Of a DNA stretch of 64,000 nt, positions 35,455-43,598 are shown in pieces. Made by a program: the position numbers and the translations under genes. Below the pieces are notes generated by a model, which did not search any database, was not told the DNA's origin, and saw nothing but the letters and a program-made list of their open reading frames with translations. Position 1 is the stretch's first letter. Every line of letters begins with the position of its first letter. The stretch is from Streptomyces galbus (GTDB lineage: Bacteria > Actinomycetota > Actinomycetes > Streptomycetales > Streptomycetaceae), in NCBI RefSeq assembly GCF_005280195.1, contig NZ_SZPR01000017.1, positions 248,001 to 312,000 on the forward strand, written 5' to 3'.

Positions 35455-37008
35455 ATGGCGCGTTTCGTACGCCTGGCGGCGCTCGGGGCCGCCGCCGCGC
35501 TGCTGGTGGGAGGCTGCAGCGGCGCGTCCGGCGACGGCAAGGACGACAAGGCGGACCACCCGTCACCGACCGCGACACCACCGGTGAGCACCTCGCCGGC
35601 CACGACGGCCCTGCCCGCGTCGCTGACCGGACAGAAGCTCCACTGGGGCCGGTGCGGGAGCACCGCCGACTCCCCCGCGCCCGGCCGCGAGTGGCAGTGC
35701 ACGAAGCTGAGGACACCGCTGGACTGGTCCGCACCGGACGGCCCCACGATCGATCTCGCACTGGTGCGCGCCAAGGCCAGCGGCGGCGACCGGATCGGAT
35801 CGCTGCTGTTCAACTTCGGCGGCCCCGGCGGCTCGGGCGTGTCCGGTCTGCCCGGATTCGCCTCCACCGTCTCCTCCCTGCGTGAGCGCTACGACCTGGT
35901 GAGCTGGGACCCGCGCGGGGTGGGCGCCAGCGAGGGCGTCCGCTGCCGGAGCGACAAGGAGATCCAGGCGGCCGAGTCGGTCGACGCCACCCCGGACACC
36001 CCGGCCGAGGAGCAGGCGTACCTCGCCGACGCCACCGCCTTCGGCAAGGGCTGCCAGAAGGCCGCCGGTCCGCTGCTGGCGCACGTGTCGACCACCGACA
36101 CCGCCCGCGACATGGACCTCATGCGCCAGGTCCTCGGGGACGCGAAGACGCACTACTTCGGCATCTCCTACGGCACCGAGCTCGGCGGGGTGTACGCCCA
36201 CCTTTTCCCGCAGCACGTGGGACGGGTGGTCCTGGACGCGGTGGTCGACCCGACCGCCGACACGGTGGGCCACGCCGAGAACCAGGCCCTCGGCTTCCAG
36301 CGGGCCCTCGACGACTACCTGAAGTCGACCGGACAGGACCCCGAGAAGGGCACGCGGAAGATCGCCGCCCTGCTGGACCGGATCGACGCCCGTCCGCTGC
36401 CGACGTCGTCGGGTCGCAAGCTGACACAGACGCTCGCGGTGACCGGCATCGTCCTGCCGCTGTACAGCGAGTCCGGCTGGCCCACCCTGACCAGCGCCCT
36501 AGACGCCGCGGAGAAGGGCGACGGCTCACGGCTCCTGGAGCTCGCCGACGCCTACAACGAACGCGACGCCTCGGGGACGTACGGCACGGCGGCGCACGCG
36601 CAACGGGTCATATCGTGCCTGGACGACAAGCAGCGCCCGACGCTGCAGGAGACGAAGGCCGCGCTGGCGCGGTTCGAGAAGATCTCGCCCGTCTTCGGCG
36701 ACTTCCTCGGCTGGGACACGGCCGGCTGGTGCCACGACTGGCCGGTGGCCGGGCAGTTCGACACCCCGGAGGTGAGCGCGCCGGGCGCGGCGCCGATCCT
36801 GCTGGTGGGCAACACGGGCGACCCGGCGACGCCGTACGAGGGTGCGCGCAGGATGGCCGACGAGCTCGGCAAGGGGGTCGGGGTGCTGCTCACCTGGAAG
36901 GGCGAGGGACACGTGGCCTACGGCAGGGGCAGCTCGTGCGTCGACGCGGCGGTGGACGCCTACCTGCTCCGGGGCACGGTGCCGAAGGACGGCAAGGTCT
37001 GCTCATGA
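35455..37008 (+). CDS. Secreted alpha/beta-hydrolase lipoprotein, SlpD/E-like peptidase (copy 2)
   Basis: 517 aa, ATG 35455 with GGGGGGAAGA upstream. Lipobox LVGGC, a Thr/Ser/Pro spacer, then the same catalytic framework as its upstream neighbour: FNFGGPGGSG, Ser238 in GISYGTE, Asp in GNTGDPATPYEGAR, His in GEGHVAYG. Long blocks are shared with copy 1 (for example TARDMDLMRQVLGD and AHLFPQHVGR), whereas the region from about 285 to 430 has diverged, as expected if substrate choice differs after tandem duplication. Confidence 0.9.
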   Translation: MARFVRLAALGAAAALLVGGCSGASGDGKDDKADHPSPTATPPVSTSPATTALPASLTGQKLHWGRCGSTADSPAPGREWQCTKLRTPLDWSAPDGPTIDLALVRAKASGGDRIGSLLFNFGGPGGSGVSGLPGFASTVSSLRERYDLVSWDPRGVGASEGVRCRSDKEIQAAESVDATPDTPAEEQAYLADATAFGKGCQKAAGPLLAHVSTTDTARDMDLMRQVLGDAKTHYFGISYGTELGGVYAHLFPQHVGRVVLDAVVDPTADTVGHAENQALGFQRALDDYLKSTGQDPEKGTRKIAALLDRIDARPLPTSSGRKLTQTLAVTGIVLPLYSESGWPTLTSALDAAEKGDGSRLLELADAYNERDASGTYGTAAHAQRVISCLDDKQRPTLQETKAALARFEKISPVFGDFLGWDTAGWCHDWPVAGQFDTPEVSAPGAAPILLVGNTGDPATPYEGARRMADELGKGVGVLLTWKGEGHVAYGRGSSCVDAAVDAYLLRGTVPKDGKVCS

Positions 37009-37011
37009 CGA

Positions 37012-37054
37012 CGGCGGGGGCCCCGGGCACCCGTGGTGCGCGAGGCCCCCGCCG
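37012..37054. terminator. Convergent hairpin terminator
   Basis: CGGCGGGGGCC (37012-37022) pairs with GGCCCCCGCCG (37044-37054); the 21-nt loop contains a minor GCAC/GTGC pairing. Lies between the lipoprotein (plus) and moeZ (minus). Confidence 0.75.
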
Positions 37055-37073
37055 CTGGGACCGGGAGTCCGGC

Positions 37074-38252
37074 TCAGTAGACGGGCTTGCTCGGTTCGAT
37101 CTGGTTGACCCAGCCGATCACGCCGCCGCCGACGTGGACGGCGTCGGCGAAGCCCGCGGACTTCAGCACCGCGAGGACTTCCGCACTGCGGACACCCGTC
37201 TTGCAGTGCAAGACGATCTTCTTGTCCTGCGGGAGGTTCTCCAGGGCGGTGCCGAGGAGGAACTCGTTCTTCGGGATCAGCCTGGCGCCCGGGATGGAGA
37301 CGATCTCGTACTCGTTCGGCTCGCGGACGTCGATGATCTCGATGTTCTCGCCGTCGTCGATCCACTCCTTGAGCTGCTTGGGAGTGATCGTCGAGTCGGC
37401 GGCCGCCGCCTGGGCCTCCTCGGACACGACGCCGCAGAAGGCCTCGTAGTCGATGAGCTCGGTGACGGTCGGGTTCTCGCCGCAGACCGCGCAGTCGGGG
37501 TCCTTGCGGACCTTGACCTGCCGGTACTGCATCTCCAGCGCGTCGTAGATCATCAGCCGGCCGACCAGCGGCTCACCGATGCCCGCGAGGAGCTTGATGG
37601 CCTCGTTGACCTGGATGGAGCCGATGGACGCGCACAGCACGCCCAGGACGCCGCCCTCGGCGCAGGAGGGGACCATGCCGGGGGGCGGGGGCTCCGGGTA
37701 GAGGCAGCGGTAGCAGGGGCCGTGCTCGGACCAGAACACCGACGCCTGGCCGTCGAAGCGGTAGATCGAACCCCACACGTACGGCTTGTTCAGCAGCACG
37801 CAGGCGTCGTTGACCAGGTAGCGGGTCGCGAAGTTGTCCGTGCCGTCGACGATCAGGTCGTACTGGCTGAAGATGTCCATCACGTTGTCGGCCTCGAGCC
37901 GCTCCTCGTGCAGGACCACGTTCACGTACGGGTTGATGCCCTTGACGGAGTCGCGCGCGGACTCGGCCTTGGAGCGGCCGATGTCGGCCTGGCTGTGGAT
38001 GATCTGACGCTGGAGGTTCGACTCGTCGACCTCGTCGAACTCCACGATGCCGAGGGTGCCCACGCCCGCGGCGGCCAGGTACATCAGCGCCGGCGAGCCC
38101 AGGCCGCCGGCGCCCACGCAGAGCACCTTGGCGTTCTTCAGCCGCTTCTGCCCGTCCATCCCGACGTCGGGGATGATCAGGTGGCGGGAGTACCTGCGGA
38201 CCTCGTCTACGGTGAGCTCAGATGCTGGCTCGACCAGGGGTGGCAGCGACAC
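37074..38252 (-). CDS. moeZ: Adenylyltransferase/sulfurtransferase MoeZ
   Basis: 392 aa, GTG 38252 with GGAG upstream. E1-like MoeB domain: GAGGLGSP (near 49-56), DEVDESNLQRQ, DGTDNFATRY, zinc cysteines CYRC..CAVCG. It is followed by a C-terminal rhodanese domain (about 290-390) with active-site Cys350 in LHCKTGVRS. It adenylates and sulfurates the C-termini of small ubiquitin-like carriers (MoaD, and in Streptomyces several others such as CysO and ThiS-like carriers). Rv3206c (MoeB1) homologue in equivalent order. It is the expected activator for the MoaD partner of MoaE at 5340. Confidence 0.93.
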   Translation of the reverse strand: MSLPPLVEPASELTVDEVRRYSRHLIIPDVGMDGQKRLKNAKVLCVGAGGLGSPALMYLAAAGVGTLGIVEFDEVDESNLQRQIIHSQADIGRSKAESARDSVKGINPYVNVVLHEERLEADNVMDIFSQYDLIVDGTDNFATRYLVNDACVLLNKPYVWGSIYRFDGQASVFWSEHGPCYRCLYPEPPPPGMVPSCAEGGVLGVLCASIGSIQVNEAIKLLAGIGEPLVGRLMIYDALEMQYRQVKVRKDPDCAVCGENPTVTELIDYEAFCGVVSEEAQAAAADSTITPKQLKEWIDDGENIEIIDVREPNEYEIVSIPGARLIPKNEFLLGTALENLPQDKKIVLHCKTGVRSAEVLAVLKSAGFADAVHVGGGVIGWVNQIEPSKPVY

Positions 38253-38315
38253 GGGGACTCCGTTGCTCGGTCGATCACTACGGTGGTTCTGTCCGTAACA
38301 CTGCCACGGCCTTTT

Positions 38316-39065
38316 TCATTCCGAGACACCCGTTCCGATCCGCGAGACGATTTCGTCCCAGTAGCCGGGCATGGTTTCCCACGGGTCGACGCGTCCGCCG
38401 CCGTCGGTGCGGTCGGTGAACCAGATCGTCCCGGCGCCCTGCCAGCGCGCGATCCGCAGCGCCTCCTCCAGGTGGGGGCGGGGAACGCCGTGCACGAAGT
38501 GGCAGAAACGCTCGGGCGGGTGGTCGGCCGTCCACTCCGCGACCTGCGACCAGCGGTAGTCCGCCCAGCGGCCGCAGAAGGTCACGAGCTGGTCCCCCAG
38601 CTCGACGAAGCCGGGGTGCGGGTGGGTGCCGTGCCCCAGGACGATGTGGGCATCGTCACGCAGGCCGCGCAGGGTGGCGACGGTGCGGCGGACCGTGGAC
38701 AGGGAGTCGCGGTCACCGGGGCAGCGGTCCAGCAGGAAGCCGCCGACCCGGTACCAGTCGGTGAAGCGCTGGGCGTCGGCGACCAGGTCGCCGTGGGACC
38801 GGAACCCGTGGGCGGCGTCGAGGTGGCCGAGGACCCGGACGCCCGCGGTGCGCAGCCGGCCCACGGCCTCCAGACAGTGCGGGTCGGGCCGCAGGCCGGG
38901 CCCGTCGGCGACGTCCAGGACCACCCAGTGCAGGGGCGCGCCGGGGCGGGCCAGTTCGCCCCACTCGGTGGGGGCCAGCAGGGGGTGCGCGAGTCCGGGG
39001 ATGCCGAACCCGGCGTGGCCCTCTCCGGTCCGGGTGCCGGCGGCCGTACTGCTCAGATACGGCAT
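38316..39065 (-). CDS. Spherulin-4 family (GH135-like) protein
   Basis: 249 aa, no obvious signal peptide. Matches the spherulation-specific family 4 fold, a (beta/alpha)8 barrel: FGIPGLAHPLLAP at the start, WVVLDVADGPGLRPD, GVRVLGHLDAAHG, YRVGGFLLDRCPGD (the likely acidic active-site strand) and VLGHGTHPHPGF. Fungal Sph3 of this family hydrolyses galactosaminogalactan, and the PelA hydrolase domain is functionally similar. The start overlaps the epimerase stop by 13 nt, so the two are co-translated. With the epimerase and the PelF-like gene it suggests handling of an amino-sugar polysaccharide. Confidence 0.75.
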   Translation of the reverse strand: MPYLSSTAAGTRTGEGHAGFGIPGLAHPLLAPTEWGELARPGAPLHWVVLDVADGPGLRPDPHCLEAVGRLRTAGVRVLGHLDAAHGFRSHGDLVADAQRFTDWYRVGGFLLDRCPGDRDSLSTVRRTVATLRGLRDDAHIVLGHGTHPHPGFVELGDQLVTFCGRWADYRWSQVAEWTADHPPERFCHFVHGVPRPHLEEALRIARWQGAGTIWFTDRTDGGGRVDPWETMPGYWDEIVSRIGTGVSE

Positions 39066-40012
39066 GCGGCCTCCATCCAGATGTCGGCCAGGGACTCCTC
39101 GAGGTTGATCCGCGGGCGCCAGCCGAGCCGGTCGCGGGCGGTGCGCACGTCGGCCTGCTGCCAGCTGCCGCAGCCGTCGGGGTACGGGTACGCGACCGGG
39201 GCCGGGTGGTCCGGGTCGTGGCGCGGGTGGCCGATGGTGGCGCGCAGCGGTCCGGGCGGGCCGTCGAGTTCGTGGAGGGCGCCGCCGTACCCGGCGACCC
39301 GGGCGAGGATCGCGGCCGCGTCACGCAGCCGCACGGCACGGCCGGAGCCGATGTTGATGACGCCCTGCGCGGCGGACAGCGACGCGGCGTGGACGGCGCG
39401 GGCCACGTCCCGGACGTCGACGAAGTCGCGCTGGGCGCCGAGCCCGCCGAGTTTCAGCTCGCCGTCGCCGGACTGCATGGCGCGGCGCATGGCCTCGGCG
39501 AGCCGGCCCAGCGGGGAGCCGGCCGGGGTGCCTGGTCCGGCGGGCGAGAACACGCGCAGGACGACGGCGTCGAGGCCCGAACCGAGGACGAGTTCGGTCG
39601 CGGCGAGCTTGCTGACGCCGTACGGGCCGCCGGGGCGCGGGACGGCGTCCTCGGCGGTGGAGGAGCCGGGCTGGCTGGGGCCGTACTCGGCGCCGCAGCC
39701 GATCTGCACCAGCCGCGCGCCGCAGCCGCTGCGCCGCAGGGCCTCGCAGACGGTGGCGACGGCGACGGTGTTGTGCCGGGTGAGTTCGCGGGCACCGCCC
39801 CGGGTGGCGCCCGCGCAGTTGACGACGACCTGGGGGTGGACCGCGTCGAGGAAGCGGGTGAGGGCGCCGGGGCTGCCGGTCGCGAGGTCGAAGCGGACGT
39901 CGGCGTCGTCGCCGCGCCCGAGCGCGGTGAGCTGGACGGCAGGGTCGGCGAGCAGGCGGTCGGCGACGAAGCGGCCGAGGTAGCCGTTGGCTCCGATCAG
40001 CAGGACCCTCAT
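39053..40012 (-). CDS. NAD-dependent nucleotide-sugar epimerase (extended SDR)
   Basis: 319 aa, ATG 40012. Extended SDR: GANGYLGRFVADRL (near 8-20), NCAGATRGG, catalytic pair in GPYGVSKLAATE (Tyr and Lys present), RVFSPAGPGTP, RDFVDVRDVARA, and RLGWRPRINLEESL at the C-terminus. The strand that normally ends in Ser/Thr-rich (S/T)SxxVYG reads QIGCGAEYG, so the usual catalytic Ser/Thr is Gly/Cys here. A 4-epimerase such as the PelX accessory enzyme is the closest functional idea. Its start overlaps an 18-codon leader ORF in ATGA. Confidence 0.8.
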   Translation of the reverse strand: MRVLLIGANGYLGRFVADRLLADPAVQLTALGRGDDADVRFDLATGSPGALTRFLDAVHPQVVVNCAGATRGGARELTRHNTVAVATVCEALRRSGCGARLVQIGCGAEYGPSQPGSSTAEDAVPRPGGPYGVSKLAATELVLGSGLDAVVLRVFSPAGPGTPAGSPLGRLAEAMRRAMQSGDGELKLGGLGAQRDFVDVRDVARAVHAASLSAAQGVINIGSGRAVRLRDAAAILARVAGYGGALHELDGPPGPLRATIGHPRHDPDHPAPVAYPYPDGCGSWQQADVRTARDRLGWRPRINLEESLADIWMEAACRI

Positions 40013-40065
40013 CGTGCGGCTCCCGGGGTGTGCGCGCCGGTCGCTCCGGAACGGGAGGTGGTCAT
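40009..40065 (-). CDS. 18-aa leader ORF coupled to the epimerase
   Basis: ATG at 40065 is preceded by the best ribosome site in this operon (GAAGGAG, six bases upstream). It encodes MTTSRSGATGAHTPGAAR and stops in TGA overlapping the ATG of the epimerase. The peptide itself shows no known feature. It may simply load ribosomes for the next gene. Confidence 0.55.
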   Translation of the reverse strand: MTTSRSGATGAHTPGAAR

Positions 40066-40124
40066 CTGGCTACTCCTTCGGGGATGGTGCGGTTGCCTGC
40101 GCGTGGGGGGCGGCGAGGGCGAAG

Positions 40125-41528
40125 TCAGGGTGCGTCCGGGCGGGCGTGGGCCGACGCCCGGGTGAGGGTGCGGGTCGCGTGGGCCAGCAGGGTCAGCGCG
40201 CCGGCCCCGCACACCAGCGCCGGGACACCGGCCGGGCCCCAGGCGCCCGCGACGGTCTCGACGGGGGCACCGAGGGCCTGGCAGCCGGGCAACCGGGCCG
40301 CGAGGACGGTGGACAGGGCGAGCGCCTCCGCGCCGACGGCGGCCGTCAGGACCAGCTGGGGGGCGTGGGTGAAGCGGTGCACGGTGAGGAGGCGCGCGAG
40401 GAACAGCAGCGAACCCAGGGTGAGCGTCCGGCCGTAGGCGGGCGGGTCGCCGAGGAGCACGGCACACAGGGCGGTCAGCCCGGCGAGTACGCCGAGGAAC
40501 AGGGTGAACGTGCCCAGCAGCAAGGGGCGTATGGAGGCGGCGAACTCCTCCAGGCCGCGGCTGGCGGTGAGTCTGCGCCGGGCGCCCGCGGCGAGGAGGT
40601 GGGCGCACCAGGCGGCGGGCGCGCACGCCAGCGCGAGGGTGAGCAGGAGCGCCGCGGAGAGCGGCCAGGAGCCGTCGCTCGCCGTGGTGGGCGGGCTGTC
40701 GGGGCCTGCGTGCAGGGCGGCGCGCAGGAGTCCGTCGCCGAGGGCGGCGTAGGCGAGGAGCCAGCAGGTCCGGGTGACCGTGCCGTGGCCGTGGGCGCGG
40801 TCGGGCCGGCTCAGGGGGCCGCGGCGCAGGGCGGCGCGCAGGCCGAGCGCCACGGCGAGCGTTCCGGCGGCGGCGACGGCGAGCGCGGTCCGGCCGTCGG
40901 TGAGCCGCAGCCCGGCGACGGTCGCGGCGCACAGCAGGCCCGGGAGCAGGGACAGCAGGACCCAGCCGGCGCGGGGGCGGAGGCCGGTCTCATCGGCGGA
41001 GGACGCGGAGGACGCCCGGTCCCGGGCCGCGGGTCGGCCGGTGGTGTCCGTCGCCGGCCCGGACCGGTCGCCGTCGTGGGGGACGCGGGCGTACATCTCC
41101 TCGGCCAGGGAGAAGACGTCGCGGTGGCGGAAGCGGGCGGCGGTGCGGTCGGTGACGCCGTGCGCCTCCAGGCCGGCGGCGATCTCCAGGGCGTCGACGG
41201 CGCGTTCGCAGAGGTCCCGGTGACGGTGCATCAGGGCCTTGACGGGGTCGACGGCACGCCGCCGCGGGGGCTTCGGCCGCGCGGCGGGTGCGGGTCGCGA
41301 TCCGGAGGCGTCGTCCAAGGGACCTACGGGGGGGTCCACGGGGGTCATGGGGGCGTCCATGGAGGTCATGGGGTCGTCCTCGGCGGCCGCGGGGCCGCCC
41401 GTGGGAATCCTGGAGTCGTCCACGGTGGCCGTCGGGTCGTCCGCCAGGGCCCACTCCTCGGACCGTTCGTCCCAGGCTCCGGGGCTCTCCGGTGTGCCGG
41501 GGCGGTCCAGTTCGCCGAGTCCGCTCAT
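40125..41528 (-). CDS. Polytopic membrane protein of the PelF-like operon
   Basis: 467 aa, ATG 41528. Residues 1-165 are cytoplasmic, first acidic/Pro-rich, then a helical piece (KALMHRHRDLCERAVDALE). Residues 170-460 contain about eight hydrophobic helices rich in Ala/Leu. The start overlaps the upstream glycosyltransferase stop (ATGA), so the pair is coupled. No known transporter motif was recognised. A role in moving or assembling the polymer made by the PelF-like enzyme is inferred from position only; it is shorter in helices than PelG, which has about twelve. Confidence 0.7.
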   Translation of the reverse strand: MSGLGELDRPGTPESPGAWDERSEEWALADDPTATVDDSRIPTGGPAAAEDDPMTSMDAPMTPVDPPVGPLDDASGSRPAPAARPKPPRRRAVDPVKALMHRHRDLCERAVDALEIAAGLEAHGVTDRTAARFRHRDVFSLAEEMYARVPHDGDRSGPATDTTGRPAARDRASSASSADETGLRPRAGWVLLSLLPGLLCAATVAGLRLTDGRTALAVAAAGTLAVALGLRAALRRGPLSRPDRAHGHGTVTRTCWLLAYAALGDGLLRAALHAGPDSPPTTASDGSWPLSAALLLTLALACAPAAWCAHLLAAGARRRLTASRGLEEFAASIRPLLLGTFTLFLGVLAGLTALCAVLLGDPPAYGRTLTLGSLLFLARLLTVHRFTHAPQLVLTAAVGAEALALSTVLAARLPGCQALGAPVETVAGAWGPAGVPALVCGAGALTLLAHATRTLTRASAHARPDAP

Positions 41529-43408
41529 CGGGCCGCCCCCTCTCCCGCGGCGACCGCGGGCCCCGGCGTCATCCCCCGCACCGGCGGCCCGGCCGCCCAT
41601 CCCGGGCCGCGTCGGGTGGCGAAGCGGGACGACAGGCCGGTCCAGCGGCTGGCGACGTGCGCCTCGGCGGGCACGGCGAACGGCAGGGGCTCGCCCGACT
41701 CGTCGAGGACGACGCGCCGGACGGGACACTGCGAGACGACCTCCAGGTAAATGCCGTGAAATGCCGCGACGTTCTGCTCGACGGTGAACAGTTCGAGCGC
41801 GCGGGCTCGGGCGGCGGCCCCGAGACGCGCACGGCGCTCGGGGTCGCGCAGCAGGGCCACGCACGCCTCCGCGAGCGCCCGCGGGTTGCGCGGCGGGACG
41901 ACGAGTCCGGTGCCGCCGATGACCTCGACGACCGCGCCGACGTCGGTCGACACGGTGGCGCGTCCGCAGAACATGGCCTCGACCAGACCCAGGGGGAAGC
42001 CCTCGACGACGCTGGACAGCACGGTGACGGCACCGGCGGCGTAGGCGTCGGCGGGCGTGGGGGCCTCCGGACCGCCGATCTCCTCGAACGAGACGGGGTT
42101 GTCGCCGACGGAGTGCAGGCCGTCGGCCTCGTCGGGGAAGAGCTGGGCGGCGAGTATGCGGCAGTGGCCGAGGTACGCCTCGCCCTCGGGGCCGGCCGGC
42201 GCGCCGATGACGCGCAGCCGGGCCCTGGGCTCCTCCTTGCGGACCTCCGCGAAGGCGTGCAGCAGGGACACCAGGTCCTTGGCCGGTTCGATCCGGCCCA
42301 CCCAGACCAGGGTGTCGGGGTCGGCGGCGTCCGGCGCCTCGCCCACCTCCGCGAACGGCGCGGCGTCCATGCCCGGGTGGACCGTGCGGATCTTGGCGCG
42401 GTCGGCACCGCAGCGCTCCTGCCAGCGGCGGGCGTGGGCGTTGCCGGGGATGATGCGGGCGGCCTGCCGGTAGACCTCGGCGGCGAGCCGGCCGTGGAAG
42501 GCGGCCAGCAGGGCGCGCACGGCGGGGCTGACGGCCGTCGCGGCGAACGGCCCCGCGTCACGCCGCGCGGCACCCCTCGTACCCCCACGAACGCCGGAAC
42601 CGACACCGGAACCGGCTCCCCCAGCGTCGCCCGCTCCCGCGCTCCCCGCCGGAGCACTCGTCCCCCCACCCACGGGCCCGCCCGGCACCGTCTCCTCCCC
42701 CGGTCCCCCGCCGAGGTAGTGGCTCCGCAGTCGCACCCCGTACTCCGTGACCACCAGCGGCACCCCGCAGAAGTGCCGGGCGAGCAGGCCGGGCAGGGCC
42801 GCGGGGCCGCCCGAGGCGGCGTGGCACAGGTCGACCGCGCCGAGGGCGTCGTCCTCGTACCAGTCCAGCGAGAGGGGGCGCAGGGCGCGTTCCAGGTGCG
42901 CGGTGACCGTCAGCAGATCGGCGACGCGTGCCTCGCGCGCGGTGCGCAGCGCGCCGGGCGCCCGGCAGGCGCGTTCGAGGGCGCGCACCGCCCGTTCCGA
43001 GCGGAGCGCTCCCACCAGCCCGCGCTCGTCGCGGGCGAGGTCGGCGAGCCCGTACAGGGCGTTGGCGAAACGGTCCGCCTGGGGGGCGGGAGTGTACCGC
43101 GCGGCCTCGGCGCCGGGGCCCTCGCACAGCGCGGCCACCAACTCGCCGTAGCAGTCGGCGAAGCGCCGGCGCGCACGGCGCCCGTACACGACCCCGTCGT
43201 CCTCAGCCGTCCACAGCGGTGCCGTGCGGACGCGGGTGACCTGCGGCGGCAGGGCGAACCGGCCTTCGTTGTCCTGGTGTTCGGTGCGGCTGAGCGCGTA
43301 CAGCTCGAACTCGTGCTGCGCCAGCCCGCGCACGAGCCGGTCGCACCAGAGTCCGGCGTCACCGCTCACATACGGATAGCCACCCTCGGTCAGCAGTCCG
43401 ATGCGCAC
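41525..43408 (-). CDS. GT4 glycosyltransferase with DUF3492 (PelF-like)
   Basis: 627 aa, ATG 43408. The N-terminal DUF3492 starts MRIGLLTEGGYPYVSGDAGL, the PelF signature. A Gly/Ala/Ser-rich insert (about 225-285) interrupts the first Rossmann half. The C-terminal GT-B half contains VWVGRIEPAKDLVSLLHAF and the donor-site segment EGFPLGLVEAMFCGRATVST with the E-x7-E pattern. PelF polymerises UDP-GalNAc/GlcNAc in Pel biosynthesis. Here it heads a four-gene operon with a membrane protein, an epimerase and a spherulin-4 protein, but no PelA, D, E or G homologue was found. Cytoplasmic. Confidence 0.85.
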   Translation of the reverse strand: MRIGLLTEGGYPYVSGDAGLWCDRLVRGLAQHEFELYALSRTEHQDNEGRFALPPQVTRVRTAPLWTAEDDGVVYGRRARRRFADCYGELVAALCEGPGAEAARYTPAPQADRFANALYGLADLARDERGLVGALRSERAVRALERACRAPGALRTAREARVADLLTVTAHLERALRPLSLDWYEDDALGAVDLCHAASGGPAALPGLLARHFCGVPLVVTEYGVRLRSHYLGGGPGEETVPGGPVGGGTSAPAGSAGAGDAGGAGSGVGSGVRGGTRGAARRDAGPFAATAVSPAVRALLAAFHGRLAAEVYRQAARIIPGNAHARRWQERCGADRAKIRTVHPGMDAAPFAEVGEAPDAADPDTLVWVGRIEPAKDLVSLLHAFAEVRKEEPRARLRVIGAPAGPEGEAYLGHCRILAAQLFPDEADGLHSVGDNPVSFEEIGGPEAPTPADAYAAGAVTVLSSVVEGFPLGLVEAMFCGRATVSTDVGAVVEVIGGTGLVVPPRNPRALAEACVALLRDPERRARLGAAARARALELFTVEQNVAAFHGIYLEVVSQCPVRRVVLDESGEPLPFAVPAEAHVASRWTGLSSRFATRRGPGWAAGPPVRGMTPGPAVAAGEGAAR

Positions 43409-43488
43409 TGGTGCACCCCCGATCTCCCGTTTGGGGAGCCGCCGTTGACCCGGCGGCTCGCAGCGGGACGAACGTATGCGGACAAGGC

Positions 43489-43522
43489 GGTGGTGCGACG
43501 GACGGTTGTCCGTCGCACCACC
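43489..43522. terminator. Hairpin upstream of the glycosyltransferase operon
   Basis: Perfect 15-bp stem GGTGGTGCGACGGAC (43489-43503), loop GGTT, complement 43508-43522. It lies between the DUF3152 stop (43599) and the glycosyltransferase start (43408), both on minus, and most likely ends the upstream transcript. A T-run does not follow on minus. Confidence 0.75.
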
Positions 43523-43598
43523 AAAAGGGGTGAACGCTCGTAACTTTCCCGTGCGGGTCGCGTTCCGTCGCGCTAAGAGATCACGCGCGCACGCACGG

